A program made the position numbers and the translations under genes. Shown here one piece after another: positions 13,080 through 23,201 of a stretch of DNA of 64,000 nucleotides. Source of the stretch: Isoetes taiwanensis (taxonomy: Eukaryota; Streptophyta; Lycopodiopsida; Isoetales; Isoetaceae); assembly GCA_021234155.1 (NCBI GenBank), contig JAJEKV010000027.1, forward strand, positions 13,174,916-13,238,915, read 5' to 3'. A model generated the notes under the pieces. The model was not told where the DNA came from. It ran no database searches and was given only the letters and a program-made list of their open reading frames with translations. Numbering within the stretch: the stretch's first letter is position 1; every line of letters begins with the position of its first letter.

Positions 13080-13800
13080 TTACCTAGTCATTGTATTTTC
13101 ATTTATCCTTTTCTACTATCTGGCTTACCTCCTTGCACCCCATCTTGACCTTAGCATTTGTGACCCCGATCTTCTCCTTTTCATTGGCCATAACCTCACT
13201 TTTGACTACTTCACCCTCATTAACATTAACCTTAACCTTAATCTTAATTTATGATTAATTTTAATTTGCTCGATTTATGTTGATTCACATTAACCTTAAT
13301 CTTAATTTTTCCTCTTCACCTTGCTCTTCTTTGTGCTAACATGTCTATGACCTCTTTCATATTCATTCCTTCTTTTGCGTTATAATAGCAGACCATAGCT
13401 TTAGTACTGATATGACATTTTACCTAATTGTATTTTTCATTTGTCCTTTTTCTACCATATGGCTAACCTCCTTGCACTCCATCCCGATCTTGGCACTTTG
13501 GCCTCCTCCTTTTCATTGGCCATAACCCCACCTGTGTCTACTTCAGCCTTATTTTTGTTCGATCTGCTTTGTGATCCGGAAACTTTCATCATTTCCTTTC
13601 TTGAGACTATATGTATGGCACTCGCTTTCTTAATAATTTGTGACTTTACCTAGGCATTATGTTTCATTTGTCCTTTTTACCATATGGCTGACCTCCTTGC
13701 CTTCCACCCCCACCTTGGCATTTTGACCTCCATCTCTTCCTTTTTCTTCGCCATAACCTCACTTTTGACTACTTACGCCTCATTTTCGTTTTTCGTTGTG
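13080..13800 (+). repeat. Diverged tandem repeat, three copies
   Basis: Blocks starting near 13095, 13430 and 13660 share the order TTTCATTTGTCC, CTTACCTCCTTGCA-like, CATTGGCCATAACC and TTTGACTACTTC. Includes a short CCTTAA-rich patch at 13220-13310, which is not telomeric. Confidence 0.6.
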
Positions 13801-13969
13801 ATCCGAATTAACTTTCGTCTCAATTTCCTTCTTGACCTTCCTTTTGACTGGTGCTAACATGCCTCTATCCTCTTCCTCCATCTCGTCCCTCGTTTGCTAG
13901 AGTATGTTTCCTATTGGGGCCCTTATTTATGGCTTTACGCATATGATATTATTTGTCTTCTGACATCAC

Positions 13970-14535
13970 CACACTTGGATCATCTTCCTTTTTATGCTTC
14001 TCTTTGTCTTGATAGGGAGTATCTTGTACACAAGGTGTTATATTGGGCACATTCTCATTTTGTGCATGGTGTTGGTTCTGCGTGATTCTAGTTCTCTCGA
14101 GCAATCCATTTCTAGCTGACTATTGAGGGTTTTTGCACTTGTAGTGGATCTTTTTCTATTTGGTATGATCATTATTGGCATATTTGCTATTTGGCTTTAT
14201 CTGGATAGGATGCATATTGCGTTTGGCACTGCATTGAGATTTTCCGACATGGGTTTATATTGGATTATCTTTCATTTTTATGCTTCTCTTTATCTAGATG
14301 TGGGGTGTCCTACGTTGTTGTCCACAAGGTGTTATATTGGACACATTCTAATTTTGTACATGGTGTTGCTATTTAACTTTATCTGGATATTATGCATATT
14401 GCGTTTGGTACCACATTGAGATTTTGCGACATGGGTTTCTATTGGATCATTTTTTCCTTTTTATGCTTCTCTTTATCTAGATGTGGCGTGTCTTACGTTG
14501 TTGTACACAAGGTGTTATCGTGGGCACATTCTAAT
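13970..14535 (+). repeat. Diverged tandem repeat, three copies
   Basis: Copies near 13973-14077, 14259-14370 and 14430-14535 share TTTATGCTTCTCTTT, ACAAGGTGTTAT and GGGCACATTCT words. Element A body. Confidence 0.65.
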
Positions 14536-14640
14536 GGCCACTTTTAGTTTGTTTCGTGTTCTTGACGTTCTTTTTTATGGTTTTACATTGATGCTTATCT
14601 TTCTCTAGATGTCGCGTTGCAATATGGAAGGTTTTTTGTT

Positions 14641-15045
14641 GGGTGGTGCTGTTTATTTCCATCGTGATGGTGATGCTCATTTCTATTTATCCTGTTTAAT
14701 AATGGTGTAAATAACATTGTCTAGCATTATTTTGCAATGCATATTTCTTTTTACATGATTGTTATCCACCCGTGGGGTGACGCTTTTTTCCACCATAGGG
14801 GTGATGCTATCTCCACCTGCGGGTGATGTTGTTTATTTCCACCTCGAGGGTGACGCATATTTCTTTTTACGTAATTAGTTTCCACCCGTTGGGTGATGCA
14901 TAATTGTTTTCCACCCGTTGGGTGATGCTATCTCCACCTGCGGGTGATGCTATTTATTTCCACCTCGAGGGTGACGCATATTTCTTTCTACATAATTGTT
15001 TTCCACCCGTTGGGTGATGCTATTCTCCACCCTATTGGGTGATGC
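14641..15045 (+). repeat. Array of about eleven mini-hairpin units in element A
   Basis: One unit at 14658-14676 reads CCATCGTGATGGTGATGC, where C-G in the stem is replaced by T-A on both sides. Ten further units lie at 14766-15045, with loops GTG, ATAG, TGCG, CGA, GTT and TATT. A higher-order repeat of four units is visible (14790-14870 versus 14925-15000). Confidence 0.8.
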
Positions 15046-15137
15046 TCTCTTTTTCTACTACATGTTGGATTTGCTCTAACCATTCACGGGTGTTTTTTCG
15101 AGTTCTTTGTGTTGCTTGCAGGTTTTACGCCATCGGC

Positions 15138-15203
15138 TTATAGTTGAGGAAGTTCTCTAGTAGTCGGCCGGTTTTGTGTCTCTTGCGAGTCCTTTCCCAG
15201 AAT
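15138..15203 (+). repeat. Internal 3' tail preceding the 3' head of element A
   Basis: 66 bp, counterpart of 9855-9920; same length and order with a few substitutions. Confidence 0.75.
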
Positions 15204-15758
15204 CGCATCGATCCGAGCCATCGGATCGCCATTCTGGGAAGGGACGAGCTACTATATAAGGCTATTTCTTCTTTTGGACCGGTTATCGGCGTCTTCTCAC
15301 AGCAGCTCTTCTTCTATTCTCGTTGCTTCCCTCCCTTCCCGCCCTGCTGCGTGGGGGCATGAGTTTGCTTTTCTCTAACCATTCACGGGTGTTTTTAGGG
15401 GTTTTTTGTGTTGCTTGCAGGCTTCTGCCGTCTTCTGGTGTTCTGCTATATTTTGTGTTCGCCATCAACTCATCTCCTTCGGTTTTCCAGGCAACACATT
15501 CAAGGTTGTTGGTGACCATTTCTCATTAGGGTTTTCCTCGAAAACCCGAAAGGTCGGGGTTTTTTATCCCAATGAGAAGTTGTCGCCATTACCCTTCTAT
15601 ATTGCCTGTGCACATTTCTTTTTACGAGGTAGTCCGATATTGTTCCTATGGTCGGCTACCCCTCTCTATTCTTCAAAACATTGTATACTGCTGCTGTGAT
15701 GAATGACAAGCCTATCTATCGGCCAGTTTTGTGTCTCTTGCGAGTCCTTTCCCAGAAT
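15204..15758 (+). repeat. 3' terminal unit of element A
   Basis: Head 15204-15329 with TATATAAGG at 15253-15261, module CTAACCATTCACGGG at 15375, structured RNA (15511-15587), second stem (15626-15662), GATGAATGA-like signal near 15698 and terminal TCCTTTCCCAGAAT. It lacks the hairpin array present at the same place in B, which explains its smaller size. Confidence 0.65.
15511..15662 (+). ncRNA. Structured RNA motif at the element 3' end (copy 2)
   Basis: Outer stem GGTGAC..TTCTCATT with AATGAGAA..GTCGCC, so a G-C pair of copy 1 becomes a T-G wobble while the inner part extends. Second stem GAGGTAG/CTACCCC has one mismatch. Confidence 0.55.
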
Positions 15759-15940
15759 TGAATATTGTGTGCTCTCTTATTAAAAATTTGAAGTATTACT
15801 TTGGTAAAAATCCGTTGAATGTGCATTGCAAAGTGAGATTTTAGTGCAAACTTGATGTCATGTTGATTGCATTGAACTAGACAGATTGCTTTATTGCAAA
15901 TTGTCTTGAACTAGCTTAATTGCGATTTGTAATTCACAAA

Positions 15941-16400
15941 ACGACCTCTCAAAGTTGGCCAATTTCCTGTTATAGTGGGTGGAAATTGATGTCATAAAAT
16001 ATACCAAGGTTCGAAGTTTAATATCTTGAGCTTCACTAATATTTTTTTAGTGATCTTTTATGCATCTGAATGTAGATAATGATATCTTTATTATATAATT
16101 TAAATTGTTCAAATTCGAAGTTTGAAGAGTGAGAAATGACCTCTCAAAGTTGGCTGATTTTCTGTTACAGTAGGTTGGAAATTGATGTAACAAAAGTTTA
16201 CTAAAACTTAGAGTTCAGTATCTTGAGTTTCACCATTCAAATTTTAGCGATTTCATATGCATTTGAAAGTAGACATTGAGATCTTTCTTTTTCACTTGAA
16301 ATGGATTAAATTCAAGCTTGAAGGAGGAAGAAATGACCTTTCAAACTTGTCCAATTTTCTATAACCATGGGTTAGAAATTATATTTTATAGACCATCATT
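15941..16400 (+). repeat. 195-bp tandem repeat, about 2.3 copies
   Basis: The word GACCTCTCAAAG-like recurs at 15943, 16138 and 16335 (periods 195 and 197). Copies are diverged (roughly three quarters identical by eye) and share TTGAAATCT- and CTTGAGTTTCAC-like words. Satellite-like. Confidence 0.8.
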
Positions 16401-16442
16401 TTTGTCTTGTATATTGTGGATTTTGTTATTTTAATTGTTAAT

Positions 16443-16490
16443 TGATTGTTCTTGTATTATATTATTGATTGTTCTTGTATTATATTATTG
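16443..16490 (+). repeat. 24-bp tandem duplication
   Basis: ATTGATTGTTCTTGTATTAT is repeated immediately. Sequence to about 16830 contains no recognised gene; TTTAATCAGAGCTTCG near 16547 vaguely resembles a copia primer site but no LTR pair was found. Confidence 0.6.
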
Positions 16491-16829
16491 TGAGTAGTCT
16501 TGTGTGCATTCACATATTGGTTAATTACATTATTGATCGATCTTTTTTAATCAGAGCTTCGAGAGCAATCTTAATACTATTCTTGCAATTCTATTTCTTC
16601 TTTTTCAAACAGACAAGCAATCTTCTTCTTTTGACTTTTCTCTCTAACTTTATCATACTTTATTGGGGAACCAATCCAACTCCAGAAACGCTATGTAATA
16701 TATCTCAACAAAAATTTTTTCTGTCATTGCGTGACATCAAAATGCAAAGATTGGAGAGTATCAGAGGTGTTATTATTAATCTAAATAGCTGAGAACAAGT
16801 GCATACAAGAAGCATTCAAGGCTTGACTT

Positions 16830-19660
16830 CTAGCTGGAAAGTGCAAGTGCTTTAGGTGTTGAGTGTTGTCACATTTTCTTTTATCACCTGAAAAACAAAT
16901 TACACCCATCGGGAGAATATCCATTCTTGCCCTTCGTGGCATCTCCAACTATTGTGTAGGTTACTCTGATGCTCAGTTGAACTAGATCATGCCCCATGCA
17001 TTCTACTCAACTCATTGCAATCCCTCAATTGGTCCATGAAGATCACAAGTGGGCTTGACTTGCGAATAAGGTTCAAGAACTCTAAACTAGGAGCATATCA
17101 ACAAATGCATGCTAAATGTTTAGGCCAAGGATGTAACTACAAGAGATAGTTCCTTTCCATGATATGAAAGAAATGAAAGCTTAACAAATAGGCCATCCAT
17201 CATCCATAGAACATAGCGTACTAACAAGAATAACATCAAGACAAGCAATAGTCCACATACCTACAATAGGACATACTAAGGTAGTAAAGCACCATGGGAG
17301 AGTTGGACCTTATATCATCTATCAGGGGATGCAGCTGATGTGAAGTCGGTATGGCACGTGCGTGCATGAGAATGAAGAAAAAAACCCTTATACGGTTTGA
17401 AAACTATAAAAAAACCACTACGTACGAAAATTTTAGAAATTTTAAATATACCCCTAGCATATATGTACGCTTTGTTCTGTTAATTCCGCTAACCCCCCTA
17501 CCATATTTGTACAATTACTTATCTAAACTCAACCAAACCCCCTATTATATTTTTACAATCAACTTCATAAATTCAATTCGGCCTCCTATAATTCATCTAC
17601 AAGTACCCGTTGATCAAGTTATGTATGTAATTGAGTGTTCTAGAGAAGGTTTGAGCCTTGGTTGGGGAAATTCCCCGGACGCCTTGTAAGCTACCGTGTG
17701 GAAATGAAAATTGGCAGTACAGTTTAGAAACAATAGGAAAATTTCCTGCTAAAAACAAGCATTTTTCTTGGTACTTCTGACAAAAATGGTGAGCGAGTTC
17801 ATAGTTGGTAGGCTGATGTAAATCCAGTAGGAAAACTGCCGATCATAGGCAAAAAATTTCCTGAATCAAGGTTTGAGCACATTTTATGTCTTCTATTAGC
17901 AGTCATAATATTTTAGCAGTGGGCCTTCATCTATAACACCAATAAACGTTTTGCACTCTTTTTGCTCAGTCTATTGTGCTTTCAAAGAGAACCTTTGGCT
18001 GAGATTCTTGTAGGTAGAGGAGTTTGTCAGGGATGTTCCATTGGTCCATTATTGTTCACTATTGTGGCAGAGGTCTTGTCATAGTTTGTCTCTTCTGCTA
18101 TGCAAGATGTCGTAACTCAGAACTTGACCATGGAGGGTGGATCTCAAGAAGTCTGTAATCAGTATGCTAATAACACATTTCTCTTTCTAGTAGCTGAGGA
18201 TGATAATCTTCAGAATGGTAAGATTTTGCTGGGCTCCTTCTCATTGGAATCTGGGGTTCTTGTTGGATGACTAAAGTGCTCTGCTTTATGGACCTTAGAT
18301 GTTGTAGTTCTTTGACGTGTTCATGAATATCCATGAAAAATATTTCCTCATGGTAACGCCACTAAATTCTTGAATATTTCTGTGGGTTTACATATTTTTG
18401 CCTCATACGCATGGGATGTTATAGTTGAAGGCTTGCATAAGCATCTTTTCTGGTGGAATATAGCTAAGCTCTCTTTGGCAGGGAGAATAATAGTTGCTAA
18501 ACATGTTCTCAACAACAGTCATGTTTATACAGCATCTGCATTGCTTGCACAATCAGAATTTCAGGAGGGTGTAGCAAAAGTTTGCAACTTCATTTGGGCT
18601 GGTACTGAGATAGGTGTGGTTGTGAAGGTTGCATAATCCACATATATTATTGGCTTTTCCTTACATAGTAAATTTATGATCTCTAAGTTCATCTATCGCT
18701 ACCTAATGGACATGGTCCATTCGCTTGGATTGAGGTTGGTTGCGCAAGCACTTGGGCAGTGTATTTCTTTTGGGAAACCAACGTTTAGGGTTGTTCTTTC
18801 TTGGTGTCTCTTTTTTCAGTTTCGCCCATATCCCAATGCTTCTGCCTTCTTAAGGGGCCTACTTGATTCTTGGGAGACAGTTCGAGCCTTATTTTAGATT
18901 AATCCTGATGCTTGCAAGTTAAGCAGTATTCCTCTCGATAACCGTATGCCTCTGCGTGCCATTGTACATCCATTGACTCAGCGGCGTTGGAGGCTTGCTG
19001 ACATTCTCATAGTTGATGCTTGGTATGAGGCTGGTGACTTGTTGCCGTGGGATACTTTTTAGATTAAGTTCATGCTATCTCGATGGGACAAAGCTATTTG
19101 GCAAGAGGTCGCTAATATTATGCTAGCCACTCCCTCTCAACCAACTTATGTGCCTATTTGGATTGGTCCCCAAATTGTTAATGCACAACGTCTTGCGCAT
19201 TCTTTATATCAGAAGCTGGTCGATGTTGACATCAATTGTCCCCCTTTGGACTGGTTGGCAATTTTTCCCTTCTCAGTGGAAGCAAATGTAGGTATGATGT
19301 GTTGGTCCATAAATTTGCTTCCGTATTGCAGAACTTTATTTATTCTGTAAGCAAGAACCTGAGACTTTCGAGCATTGTATTTTCTTATGCGGCCAAATCT
19401 GACCAGTTTGATCGTGGCTGCTATCTCTCTTTCATATGGCCTTGACTAGCCAGCAGGTGCTTCTTGCTTTTTATTCCTCTACTTGGAACAGGTTGCAGCA
19501 GCAGGCTTGTCAGGTTGGTTGGTATGGTTTATCTGGAAAAAAGGCGGCGGCGGTGTATCTTCAAGGACTTAACAATTACTACTGACCAAGTCCTTCATGA
19601 GGCACAAGATAGATTGGTGAAGGCATACCTATGTTCGTAGTTCGCTCCTGAGAAAAAACG
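16830..19660 (+). pseudogene. Decayed LINE (non-LTR retrotransposon)
   Basis: Fragments of a plant LINE in family order. Near 16845-16885 a zinc-knuckle-like CFRC....H pattern suggests the ORF1 end. At 18015-18110 the reverse transcriptase block RGVCQGCSIGPLLF and VAEVLS is clear. The catalytic box near 18160-18175 reads YANN instead of YADD, so both aspartates are lost. At 18370-18610 follow the LSLAGR and FIWAG blocks, and at 19318-19395 the C-terminal zinc-finger block FCKQEPETFEHC. Stops and frame changes throughout. 16900-17985 holds nothing certain. An A-rich stretch near 19800-19835 could be the old 3' end. Confidence 0.75.
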
Positions 19661-21370
19661 CTTAATTTTTTAGGAATTTTTGGGTTTATTATCTCTTACA
19701 TAGGCAGATTGCTGCACATAGTGGATTATCATTGTCTGCAGAGATTTTATTCCTACGTTTGCAAATATACACTTTCTTGGGATATTGAATAAAGTGTGAC
19801 ATCTAAAAAATAAAAATAAAAATGCATGTAAAAAATTCAATTCACCTTGAATAGCAGCCATATGATGATTGTATCCCTATAAAACACTAATCTTTAGCAT
19901 ACACTTAAAATGCTCTTGTTGTCCAAGTTCCTAATTTCTAATGTTGATTTGGCCCCTTTCTCACCTTTCATGTGCAACTGCTAATCATTGCTAATGCACA
20001 TAATCATCATTATCCAACTTTGTTCTATAGCATGCATCCTACCACCATCATTATTATCCAACTTGATATAACTTTATTTATTGATTTCTTATAAATCCAT
20101 GTTCTCTAAGAATATATAAGTCCCCGCAAGTATAATCTCTCCTAATTAAGGTTGACAATCTTTTATACAACGATCTGGTACTAATGTTTAACAAAACATC
20201 TAGAACACAACCAACAATGTAACTGCCAATTATAACCAGGAAAGTTGATCTATAGCAATGTGCACCATAGCCGCTTTTGCAAGATCTCTTGAGCATACAA
20301 AGAACCCGCAATTAGGCCAAAGAAAATAAAGGATCCCCGTGGGATATTGATGATAAGTATTAGGCACACACTGCTAGTTTTATGCCAGTTTTATGCTGTA
20401 ACAAACACCTACAACAGTAGACCCCACTTATAGAGCCAGGAGCTGCAATAGCTAGCATTGCAAATCCCACAATTATTATAATATGTGAGACTGCAGTCAC
20501 GTAGGTGTTTGAATTGCTAAGATATGAAAAACATGGCATCACCAAGTTATTGAGATAGAGAAAATGGAAGAATGTGGATAGAAAATGGAAGAATAAAATA
20601 AGTGAAATCTGAGGAACAAGAAAGATCGTGTCAATGCCTGAAGTTTAAAAAAATCGATGTCGATGCTTGAAGTTTAAAAGAATCGGTTTAGAGGACTTAA
20701 TAAATAAAAAGTTGATAGCAAGAATGAGTTGAATACAAAATAGTGAAATATTGCGAGACCATGACAATGTCATATGAAGGAACTAGAGATTAAAGCAGAA
20801 AAGAAAAGGAAAAAGGTCCATTAAGATATACAAAACAAGGTTCCATTTCATATATGGAAATAAACCACTAGAAACAAAGATGAATATTAGAAAACTTGTT
20901 TTAAGATGAAAGGGAATCATGGCAAAAAAGAACTAAGCTTACTTTCAAGAACACTTGCATAAGAGTGAATATCTTTGTGTATGAATCTCCATGCCTTTCC
21001 TACCTGTACATAACCTTAAATTTTGCAATCGTGCCTTTCATACTTGATTACACAAGATACATTCACTGACTACTGTTGCAGCTAACCAACGGAGCACAAG
21101 AATGGAGGGAAATATACCTCATAATTTAGAAGCCCTTTGTAAGTCATTAGAGTTTTTTTGGGATCATTTATTGTCCCAACCTCGATGCCAACATGGAAAT
21201 CGCGCGGCCAATGAGAATGCGAGTGCGTACAGCCTTTTCTTCATCCATGCCTGCCTTCCCATGCTAGGTGTTGTCAAGGTACAGGTTGGGCATTATCCTT
21301 ACCTACCTGCCCTGGAGGTTCGGCGGCGGGAAGCAATAATTACAAATTATTCCCGCCCTAAATTACCGTC
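19661..21370. other. Intergenic stretch, no supported gene
   Basis: AT-rich. On the minus strand 20545-20360 there is a short open frame with one strongly hydrophobic segment followed by a Cys-Cys pair, and another at 20311-20078. They might be exons of a small membrane protein but I do not recognise a family. A ~28-bp imperfect duplication (TGCTTGAAGTTTAAAA-type) lies at 20630-20690. Confidence 0.4.
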
Positions 21371-21374
21371 CAAA

Positions 21375-21528
21375 TGTTGGGGTATCTATAAGTACCCCCC
21401 CCCCCCTCTCAACGACCTGTCTTTTCGCGCCTCTCCGTCCAGGTTTGCTAATGCTTTCAATCCTTCTAGTTTTGCGAGCTCATCTGATTTAGACTGTTTG
21501 ATCTAATTATTTTGCCGGTTCATTTCAG
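21375..21528 (+). promoter_or_regulatory. Putative promoter and leader intron of the gene island
   Basis: TATA-like TCTATAAGTA at 21384-21394 is followed by a run of 12 C and a pyrimidine-rich leader. CCAG/GTTTGC at about 21441 and TTTCAG/AAG at 21528 could be the ends of an 87-bp leader intron. This marks the left side of the island. Confidence 0.4.
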
Positions 21529-22727
21529 AAGGCGATTACCTCTGTCACAGTTGAGAATGATTTCGGCTGCTTCAATATATTTCTTGGAAGCTTCATTACA
21601 ATCCGACCGCCACTCAGAGGTCCTCACCGGGCGATCAAAGGCAGGAGAAATGTTATTTCATGCCATTGGAAGGCTATTGTTGTCGAGTTCGAGATGAGAG
21701 GGGAAGTATATATCAAGGTCAGACACCTATACACACCGACAGACATGGGAAAAGAAAAGATAAGATCTCGACGTAATTTCCCTGAGCTTCGTGCTAATTG
21801 TGAGTTTCATTATATCTGTGCTAATCCGTCATTCATTATATTTTGAAGAAATCAACTAATTGGATTTCTGGTATCTCAGGGCTCTGTATTTCCGATGTGC
21901 TGGACCTGGAACCATCGAGTTCTATCACAAGCATCTTCCGTGCTTTCTATTATGATATTGGATCCTTGCTTTTTGAAGGTCAAACAGAAGTGCAGCTGCG
22001 GGAAAGGGGGATTTGGTTCTTAAGATATGAGTATTATCCTCGGAAAGGCAAAATTGTGGACTTACTATTGCCCCCATTATTTCAGCTTAGTTCATGCCCA
22101 ATGTTTCTTGCCAAGCTGAAATTGTCACAGGAAATTTTCAGTGCTTTGAAAGAGAAAGGTGGAGTCTGTGGACACGTGAAAGTAAATGTACCCATCGATA
22201 TGTTTATTGCATTGTTTAAGAATGTCGAGAATGTCAAGAAGACATCAAAAATGTTTACTGTAAATGATTGTCAGTTGTTTCTGGATAATATTTTATGTGA
22301 TGAATGGTCATCCCATCTGCATGAAGGAGTTGAGAAGGTAGATTGCAGGATAAAGAAAGAAAGCGTTCGAATCAGGTATTGTATTCGAAAGCAAACAATT
22401 TACATTACCTTCAAATACAGAAGATAGAGGGAAGTAAAAGAAGGAAGCAGATGGACGTGGGTTCCAGTGGAACAAGACGATGCTGATAGTACCCATTCTG
22501 CGGTCATTGACATTTCTATCTTTAAAAGTGGTCAATTGTTTAAAACCTTAAAAGTCGAAGAAGCATGGTCTTTATTTGATGTAAGAATTATTTTGGAATC
22601 AGAATGTGACTTAAACTTCTTCCATTTTTTGGTGGATGGTGTCAAGGTAGGAAAACGTAGGGAAGAGTTGTATACAACAAAGCTCTGTATGCCTCCTGTT
22701 GTACTTTTCTTAAGTGAAAACCGTTAA
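21529..22727 (+). pseudogene. Island ORF a, unrecognised protein with an in-frame TAG
   Basis: Two open stretches. The first, 21529 to about 21714, encodes a basic segment ending near EMRGEVYIK and probably stops at an intron (donor AAG/GTCAGA, acceptor TTTTGAAG before 21846). The second runs in one frame from 21843 to 22727, interrupted only by TAG at 22425-22427, giving about 290 residues. It begins around WISGISGLCISDVL, has a Lys/Arg-rich middle, and ends near PPVVLFLSENR. No known domain was recognised. The single TAG is consistent with a CAG-to-TAG change. Palindrome cluster 1 follows directly. Most likely a gene of a multi-gene mobile element; it could also be a low-expressed host gene. 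Confidence 0.5.
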
Positions 22728-22804
22728 ACAAATAAATAACAATGGTGTTACTGGGTTCAAATCCCAGTGTTGTTTGTCAATAACTTATATCCTTTTGCAA
22801 AGTC

Positions 22805-23134
22805 AGCACCGTGGCCACCGTGCGAAACATGTGGAGTTTGTGTAGTCTTGTTGTGTAGTTTCGCACCGTGGCCACGTTGCGACTACCATATGCAGAAAGA
22901 AGAAGGGTGGGTCATAACTACAATGGTAACCTTGTATTTTATTAACAATGGTAGCCTTATAGTATGTTTTTTAGTTAACTTAATTTTGGCCTTTTTTTTC
23001 GGCAAAATATCGCATCGTGGCCACGGTGCGAAGAACGTATTGTTGCCTTTGGCGTTTATGTTTGTTTCGCGCCGTGGCCATGGTGCGACATATTCCTCAT
23101 CAGGACACTTAGAGATTTTAGTTTCGCACTGTGA
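22805..23134. repeat. Palindrome cluster 1 (five sites)
   Basis: Sites at 22805-22826, 22860-22882, 23010-23032, 23066-23088 and a half-site at 23122-23134. The consensus half is TTCGCACCGTGG, followed by its reverse complement. Start-to-start steps are 55, then 56 and 56 within sub-groups. The sites lie between ORF a and ORF b. Spacers are unrelated to each other. Confidence 0.9.
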
Positions 23135-23201
23135 GCTCGCAGGCACTTACATATAGGCGATCAGGTGTTTATTGCACTAAAGGAGGCGCTACAATTCCGC
23201 A

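Larger units (their letters stand above)
1328..15758 (+). mobile_element. Outer non-coding element A, interrupted by element B
   Basis: A and B are recognised by paired termini. A-type heads at 1328-1453 and 15204-15329 match at about 123 of 126 positions and start CGCATCGATCC; B-type heads start CCCATCGATC. The order is A, B, B, A, as expected for nesting. Removing B leaves about 7.25 kb, nearly the length of B. The body is T-rich on this strand, full of diverged tandem repeats and hairpin units, and holds no recognisable protein domain. The many small hydrophobic open frames here follow from T-richness. Class is uncertain: ends of a TGGGAAGGGA/TCCCTTCCCA type resemble LTR ends, but only ~126 bp is shared between the two ends and no primer site was found. 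No convincing target duplication was seen. Confidence 0.7.

Noticed and set aside
13220-13310. Interstitial telomeric repeat (CCTTAA words)
   Set aside because: The units are not CCCTAAA and vary; they are part of a diverged tandem repeat.
2379-14419. Dozens of hydrophobic 60-167-codon open frames that look like membrane proteins
   Set aside because: They come from T-rich sequence (Phe/Leu/Ser codons), overlap in all frames, are copied in tandem repeats and show no domain.
1328-15758. Standard LTR retrotransposon call for A and B
   Set aside because: TG..CA-like ends are tempting, but full LTR pairs, a primer site, a purine tract and gag-pol are missing.
16547-16562. Copia primer site TTTAATCAGAGCTTCG
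   Set aside because: Only partly matches the Met-tRNA site, with no LTR pair or gag nearby.
21102-21506. 134-codon open frame at the left edge of the island
   Set aside because: It runs through the TATA-like box and the C12 run and has no protein features.
22750-22768. tRNA gene (T-arm ACTGGGTTCAAATCCCAGT)
   Set aside because: A perfect T-stem and loop, but no matching D-arm, anticodon arm or acceptor stem upstream. May be chance or a SINE B-box trace.
22805-23134. CRISPR array
   Set aside because: Repeat about 23 bp and spacer about 33 bp fit the geometry, but there are only 2-3 repeats per cluster, repeats are imperfect, context is plant and no cas genes are present.
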